A stretch of 19,413 nt of DNA from Pirellulales bacterium (lineage in GTDB: Bacteria; Planctomycetota; Planctomycetia; Pirellulales; JAICIG01): NCBI GenBank assembly GCA_025924495.1, contig JAICIG010000105.1, positions 1 to 19,413 of the forward strand, given 5' to 3'. Of the stretch, positions 15,152 to 19,413 are shown piece by piece. Each line of letters begins with the position of its first letter. Positions within the stretch are counted from its first letter, which is position 1. Below the pieces are notes generated by a model, which searched no databases, had not been told where the DNA came from, and saw only the letters and a list, made by a program, of their open reading frames with translations. Made by a program: the position numbers and the translations under genes.

Positions 15152-16549
15152 TCACTTCGCGGCAGCGGCTGCAGGCGGGGCGGGCGGTTGCAGCCCCGGG
15201 GCGGCCTTGAACGTGGCGACGGCGGCGCCGTCGTCGAGGTTCCAGATGCGCACTTCGCCGTCGAAACTGCCGGTCGCTAATCTTTTGGTCGCCTCGTTGA
15301 CCGCCAAACAATAAACCCAATCGGTGTGGCCCGCAAAACTGCGGACCTGGGCCCGATCGGCCGTTTTGTGCTGCCGGGCCGTCTTGTCGGCCGAACAACT
15401 GAAGACCATGTCGTTGCGGACCAGCACCTTGAACACTTCGCCGCCGAAGCCGCCGATGTCGGCCGTCTTGGCGCCGTCAGCCGGCTTCCAGACATGAATC
15501 AAGCGGTTGCCCCCCGCACTGTAGACCAGCGAGCTGTCGGGGCTGAAGGAGACGCTATACACCGCCTCGCCGTGGCCGGGGAAGGTGGCCAGCGAGTCGC
15601 CGCTGACGGCATCGAAAACTTTCGAAGTCTTGTCGCGGCTGGCCGAAGCGAGCCGCGTACCGTCGTGGTTCCACGCGATGCCCATGACCCAGTCGGCATG
15701 GTCTTCGATCAATTTGTCCTGCGCGCCGCTGGCCACGTCGTAGATGCGAATGGAGCGGTCGGCCGAACAGGCCGCCAACTTGTTACCGGCCGGGTTGAAG
15801 GCCACGTCGAAGGCCACGTCGGACATCGTGCCGAGGTCCTTGACCACCGCGCCCGTATTCGGGTCGAACAGCTTCACCTCGCCGGAGACGCCGGGCGTGC
15901 CGCTGGCCGCGGCCAGCAGAGTGCCTTCTTTGTTGTAAGCGAGCCCATAGGTGCGCTGATCGACATTGCCGATGCGCCGCACGAGCGTGCCGTTCGCCGG
16001 ATTCCAGATGCCTATCTCATGGTATCCGCCGACTGCCAGTTCCTGACCATCGGGCCGGAACGCGATCGCGGTGACAGGGATCGCCACCCGATAAGCCTGC
16101 GGCGCTGCGGGATGCGGCGCCTTGGGGACGAGCGAAGCGATCGCCGCGTTGGCGTCGGGACCGTCGAACTTGGCGCCTTCTTCAATCCAGCGCTTGATCA
16201 GGGCCACCTGCTCGGCGGGCAGAGGATCGGCGTCTTTGGGCATCCGCTCGTCTTTATCTTGCGAGCTGATCAGGCGGTACACCTCGCTCGCATCGAGTTT
16301 CATTGGCGTGACAGGCGCCGCCGCCGAATCGCCGGCCTTCATCACCGCGGTGAAATTGACGATCTGGTAGCCGCCCTTCGGATCCGCCTGGCCGTGGCAG
16401 GCCTGGCAGTTCTTGATCAGGATCGGTGCGATCTCTTTGGCAAAGCTGACCGGCGCCGGAGCTTGAGCCAGAGCCGCGTCGGCGGCAAAAGCGACGAACA
16501 GCGCGCCAACAAAGGCTAGCGTGCGACCGCAAGAAGAGAAAACGCGCAT
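15152..16549 (-). CDS. Secreted cytochrome c-like (PSCyt1) / WD40 repeat protein
   Basis: This 465-residue protein starts at ATG 16549, which opens a signal peptide (VFSSCGRTLAFVGALFVAFA, cleavage near ALAQA). The N-terminal domain has VSFAKEIAPILIKNCQACHG, with a haem-binding CxxCH at residues 48-52, and a later DERMPKDADPLPAEQVALIKRW segment; this is the planctomycete cytochrome C domain PSCyt1. A methionine in ERMPK is a plausible axial ligand. From about residue 155 to 455 come about seven WD40 repeats, such as VTAIAFRPDGQELAVGGYHE, DWVMGIAWNHDGTRLASASRD and WVYCLAVNEATKRLATGSFD, followed by a Pro/Ala-rich tail. It probably carries electrons or binds haem outside the cytoplasmic membrane and offers a protein-binding propeller. 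It lies between the DUF1549/DUF1553 and DUF1501 genes. Confidence 0.92.
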   Translation of the reverse strand: MRVFSSCGRTLAFVGALFVAFAADAALAQAPAPVSFAKEIAPILIKNCQACHGQADPKGGYQIVNFTAVMKAGDSAAAPVTPMKLDASEVYRLISSQDKDERMPKDADPLPAEQVALIKRWIEEGAKFDGPDANAAIASLVPKAPHPAAPQAYRVAIPVTAIAFRPDGQELAVGGYHEIGIWNPANGTLVRRIGNVDQRTYGLAYNKEGTLLAAASGTPGVSGEVKLFDPNTGAVVKDLGTMSDVAFDVAFNPAGNKLAACSADRSIRIYDVASGAQDKLIEDHADWVMGIAWNHDGTRLASASRDKTSKVFDAVSGDSLATFPGHGEAVYSVSFSPDSSLVYSAGGNRLIHVWKPADGAKTADIGGFGGEVFKVLVRNDMVFSCSADKTARQHKTADRAQVRSFAGHTDWVYCLAVNEATKRLATGSFDGEVRIWNLDDGAAVATFKAAPGLQPPAPPAAAAAK

Positions 16550-16614
16550 ACAAGTCACCGTAGGAACTAGGGTTGGCAGTAGGTCGGCGGGCTGGTCAGC
16601 AGGCAGGATCGTCG

Positions 16615-16631
16615 GGTGGGCCTTGCCCACC
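16615..16631. repeat. Perfect 7-bp hairpin with three-base loop
   Basis: GGTGGGC / GCCCACC with loop CTT lies in the 164-base gap between the DUF1549/DUF1553 gene and the WD40 gene. No T-tract follows on either strand. A second hairpin of the same shape lies 15 bases away. Confidence 0.5.
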
Positions 16632-16646
16632 ATGAATTTTACTTAC

Positions 16647-16663
16647 GGCGGGCGGCGCCCGCC
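16647..16663. repeat. Perfect 7-bp hairpin with three-base loop
   Basis: GGCGGGC / GCCCGCC with loop GGC lies in the same gap, 51 bases past the stop of the DUF1549/DUF1553 gene in its own direction. The tandem arrangement with the hairpin at 16615 may protect the upstream message or partly terminate transcription. Confidence 0.5.
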
Positions 16664-16713
16664 TTAGCTATTACGAATCCGGAGGCTTTACGTCGCGGGC
16701 TCGCCAGGTTCGG

Positions 16714-19221
16714 TTAATGTTGGAACAAAAATTCATTCGCGTTGAGCAAGGCCCAGCAGACGTCTTCCAGGCCGCGCACCTGGTCGCCGCTGGCCGTGAT
16801 GTGATTCACGGCGGCGGTCATCTCAGGTTCGCTCGGCTTTCGCGAGAAGGCGGCCAGGTACAACTCGGTAATCACGTCCTGGTTGGTTTTGCCGGCCTTC
16901 AGTAACACGCGCAGGCGATTGTTTTCGTCGCGCACCTTGGAATGCACTAATGGGCCGTTGATCATCTGCAGCGCTTGCGACAGGTTCGACTCGCTCGAAC
17001 GCTCGCACTGGCAAGCCGTCTCGCGCGCCGGCTGCCCAAAAACCTTGAGGAAGTAGTTATCGACGTCCGGGCTGGGCAATTGCGTGGCCCGCGTGCCGGC
17101 GGGCAAGCCGGCATACTTTTCGGGCACGCTGGTCACTTGGCAAATGGCATCGAGCAACTGCTCGGCGGAGAGCAGCCGAGTGCGGGCGTGCGAGAAATAC
17201 TTCGTGTCGCTCTTGTTGAACTCGTTCTTGCGCGAGCTGAGCTGATAAGTGCGACTGTTGAGGATCGTGCGAATCACATGCTTGCGATCGTACTTGTGCT
17301 GCACAAAGTCCTGGGCCAATGCATCGAGCAACGCGGCGCTCGAAGGCGGGTTCGAGTCGCGGAAGTCGTCGACCGGTTCGACAATGCCGCGACCAAGCAA
17401 GTGGCCCCAGATACGGTTGACTTCGACCTTGGCGAAGAACGGATTGTCGGGCTTTACTAGCCAGTCGGCGAAGGCCTTGCGGCGGTCGTCTTCGCCCGGC
17501 AACTCGGCGTCGCCCGTCAGCGGCAGCCAGGGTTTCATCTGCTTGCCGGTGCGCGGCTGCGTGACTTCGCCCGCTCGCGCCACCCAGACCACCAAGTCGT
17601 CGGGTTCGGCGCTGGGCTTGCGCTGCACGCGGTTGAAAAACGCCCCGATGCCGTAGTAGTTGTCCTGCGTCCAGCGCTCAAATGGGTGGTTATGGCACTT
17701 CGCGCACTGAATGCGAATGCCGAGGAACAATTGCGAAGTGGTCTCCGTGCAGTCGTTGGTGTCGGTTGCGGTGCGGAAGAAGTTGGCCGGCGGGTTCTTG
17801 AACGTGCTGCCGCTGGCGGTAAGCAGTTCGCGGGCGAACTGGTCGTAGGGCATGTTGGTGCGCAAGGCATTGACCACCCAGCGATAAAACTTCGGCACGC
17901 CGCTGGCCGAGACCTTATTGCTGCGCAGCCGGAGCAAGTCGCTCCACTTGAGCGCCCAGAAGTCGGCATATTCGGGCCGCTCGAGCAGCGCGTCGATCAG
18001 CTTGGCCCGCTTCTGTGCGTCCTGGCTGGCCAGGAAGGTTTCCACCTCGGGTGCGGTCGGCAACTCGCCGATTACGTCCAAATAAACGCGGCGAATGAAC
18101 TCTTCGTCGGTGCACAAATCGGAGGGCAGCATCTGCAGTTGCCGCAGCTTCTCGAACACGAACTTATCGACGAAGTTCTGTTCCGGCGGATTGTTCCACT
18201 GAAAGCCGGGCACTTCCTTGAGGAACATCATGTAAGCGGTTTCGATCTTCTCCAGGTAGCGCACCAGAATAGCCGCTTCGCCGCGGTCCTGGCCGACGAC
18301 CAGACCGTTTTCGTCGACCGTGGCCACCGCTTCATCGGAGCTGGAGAAGGAGGCCAGCGCCGTGATGTCGCGCACCGAGCCGTCGGAGAAATGGGCCAGC
18401 ACCACCATCTGCTGCGTGTGGGCCGGACGGTGCAGAATTCGCTGCCGCGGATAGATCTCCACTTTGACGCAGGTCGGGGCGTCGGCCGGATCGACCTGGC
18501 AGCCTTGGGCGATCCAGTCGCGCAAGATCGCATAGCTGGGATCGGTTTTGCGAATGCGTCGTCCGCCGCCATGGGCCACTTCCATCAGCGGCTTGCGCAA
18601 CAAGAGGCTGCTCTCAGGCTCATAAATGTTCGTGCGGCGATTGAACGATTCGCGGACCAGCGTGAGCGTATCGACCACCGGATCGTACGCACGCAACGAG
18701 AGGCGGAATCCGCCCTTGCCGCTGGGCGAGCCGTGGCATGCGCCCTGGTTGCAGCCTTGCTTCGACAACGCGGCCAGCGTGCCGTAATTAAAGCTGACTC
18801 GCTCGGGCATTTCCTGCCCTGCGACTTCAGCCGGAACCTTCAACTCTTTGCCGCCCACACGGACGATGATCTCGGCGTTGCCATTGGCCACTGGAGTGGC
18901 GATGCCGCCAGCGAACTTGACGACTTGCTCATTCGTCGAGGCGAACTCGGCGGCGCGTGTCAGGTCTTGCACGCCACCGCCCGGATAATAGCCCGTCACG
19001 ACGACGTGCATTTGGGCGCGCGTCGAGCCGAGCTTGAACTGCGGCGGATAGACTTCAATGCGCTCGGGCGTTCCAACCACGATCGGTTCCAAGGCCGGCG
19101 CGTCGGCCGCGTAAGCAAGCTGGACGCCGGTGGCCGCGGCGAGCAATGAGAGGCCGCCGAAGGCGATGCGTCGACAGAATCGAGCCAAGCGGGCGCCTTG
19201 CCAGGTGCTGAACGGATGCAT
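16714..19221 (-). CDS. Secreted DUF1549/DUF1553 (PSCyt2/PSD1) protein with Ig-like domains
   Basis: This 835-residue protein is the characteristic planctomycete architecture. ATG 19221 follows GGGAGGAG closely and begins an export signal (FGGLSLLAAATGVQLAYA, cleavage near residue 38). Residues 48-130 and about 250-325 look like bacterial Ig-like (Big2) domains (GGVQDLTRAAEFASTNEQVV; GSVRDITALASFSSSDEAVA). At 157-163 the motif CNQGACH resembles a haem motif with four residues between the cysteines. DUF1549 runs from about 348 (FVDKFVFEKLRQL, FIRRVYLDVIGELPT) and includes CAKCHNHPFERW at 506, a standard CxxCH. DUF1553 covers about 585-820 (VNRIWGHLLGRGIVEPVDDF, RTYQLSSRKN, FLKVFGQPARETACQCER, INGPLVHSK). 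It heads the three-gene minus-strand cluster. Its reaction is unknown. Confidence 0.94.
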   Translation of the reverse strand: MHPFSTWQGARLARFCRRIAFGGLSLLAAATGVQLAYAADAPALEPIVVGTPERIEVYPPQFKLGSTRAQMHVVVTGYYPGGGVQDLTRAAEFASTNEQVVKFAGGIATPVANGNAEIIVRVGGKELKVPAEVAGQEMPERVSFNYGTLAALSKQGCNQGACHGSPSGKGGFRLSLRAYDPVVDTLTLVRESFNRRTNIYEPESSLLLRKPLMEVAHGGGRRIRKTDPSYAILRDWIAQGCQVDPADAPTCVKVEIYPRQRILHRPAHTQQMVVLAHFSDGSVRDITALASFSSSDEAVATVDENGLVVGQDRGEAAILVRYLEKIETAYMMFLKEVPGFQWNNPPEQNFVDKFVFEKLRQLQMLPSDLCTDEEFIRRVYLDVIGELPTAPEVETFLASQDAQKRAKLIDALLERPEYADFWALKWSDLLRLRSNKVSASGVPKFYRWVVNALRTNMPYDQFARELLTASGSTFKNPPANFFRTATDTNDCTETTSQLFLGIRIQCAKCHNHPFERWTQDNYYGIGAFFNRVQRKPSAEPDDLVVWVARAGEVTQPRTGKQMKPWLPLTGDAELPGEDDRRKAFADWLVKPDNPFFAKVEVNRIWGHLLGRGIVEPVDDFRDSNPPSSAALLDALAQDFVQHKYDRKHVIRTILNSRTYQLSSRKNEFNKSDTKYFSHARTRLLSAEQLLDAICQVTSVPEKYAGLPAGTRATQLPSPDVDNYFLKVFGQPARETACQCERSSESNLSQALQMINGPLVHSKVRDENNRLRVLLKAGKTNQDVITELYLAAFSRKPSEPEMTAAVNHITASGDQVRGLEDVCWALLNANEFLFQH

Positions 19222-19283
19222 TGCTCCTCCCTTAATGTTTTGAGCTCGCTCGCGGTTTCGCGTGTACTGTGGTGCAGGTTTCC

Positions 19284-19356
19284 GTAGGTTATGCTTCAGC
19301 CATAACGGGCAGCGGTTAAGTTGAACTGACTCGCGTTATGCTAAAGCATAACCTAC
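19284..19356. repeat. Inverted-repeat element, copy B (GGTTATGCTTTA family)
   Basis: The left arm (from 19284) reads GTAGGTTATGCTTCAGCC then ATAACG; the right arm (to 19356) is CGTTATGCTAAAGCATAACC then TAC. The reverse complement of the right arm matches the left over 23-24 bases except one substitution and one single-base indel. The arms are 26 bases apart. The right arm itself contains the palindrome TTATGCTAAAGCATAA, with loop TA or a near-perfect fold. It lies 63 bases upstream of the DUF1549/DUF1553 start codon and shares its arms with the copy at 10314-10372. Confidence 0.88.
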
Positions 19357-19413
19357 ATGCTACTTGCCTCATCGTTCTGCCTTCATCCTGTACTTACGGC
19401 ATCGCCACTTGTA

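Noticed and set aside
15326..16519. 397-codon + strand open frame opposite the WD40 gene
   Set aside because: It mirrors the WD40 coding frame, without a start signal or domains.
16984..17010. GGTTCGACTC resembling a tRNA T-arm
   Set aside because: It lies within the DUF1553 coding sequence and no acceptor, D or anticodon arms surround it.
17686..19149. 487-codon + strand open frame opposite the DUF1549/DUF1553 gene
   Set aside because: It is a shadow of a confidently assigned gene; no motif or ribosome-binding site supports it.

Overview
The window looks like a chromosomal segment of a planctomycete, probably of the Pirellulales type. The strongest reason is the set of secreted families that dominate it: PSCyt/DUF1549-DUF1553 proteins, a DUF1501 protein with a twin-arginine signal, a PSCyt1 cytochrome-like domain fused to WD40 repeats, DUF1080, a PQQ-type propeller, and a YncE-like propeller fused to a phosphoesterase. 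G+C is high and coding density is good. No tRNA, rRNA, CRISPR array, transposase or phage gene was seen. The order-level assignment is an inference from family content only.

Bases 1-4000 (+ strand) hold housekeeping genes: the 3' part of an RNase E/G gene, rplU (ribosomal protein L21) followed at once by an intrinsic terminator, a GlmU-like sugar nucleotidyltransferase/acyltransferase, and metF. The usual rplU partner rpmA (L27) is not in the space after rplU. A hairpin separates metF from the convergent genes that follow.

Bases 3988-8941 (- strand) hold a propeller-phosphoesterase with a 15-residue acidic tail, a DUF1080 gene split by a -1 frameshift exactly at a slippery-type heptamer, a small HEAT-repeat protein, and an SMP-30/gluconolactonase-like protein. 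Divergent from the last is a secreted PQQ-type beta-propeller (9090-10301). Next on the + strand are a GT39-like membrane glycosyltransferase, a Tyr/Gly-rich secreted protein with a candidate promoter and palindrome in front of it, a 529-base stretch that may hold a decayed minus-strand gene, and an exported thioredoxin-fold protein without CxxC.

Bases 13535-19221 (- strand) form the typical planctomycete secreted cluster: DUF1549/DUF1553 protein, then cytochrome-like/WD40 protein, then DUF1501 protein. All three carry export signals and two carry CxxCH motifs. They probably act together on or outside the cytoplasmic membrane, but their substrate is unknown.

The most unusual features are non-genic or translational: the DUF1080 frameshift, two copies of an inverted-repeat element built on GGTTATGCTTTA, and several perfect GC-rich hairpins with three-base loops between genes. 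I did not find a clearly new defence or mobile system.
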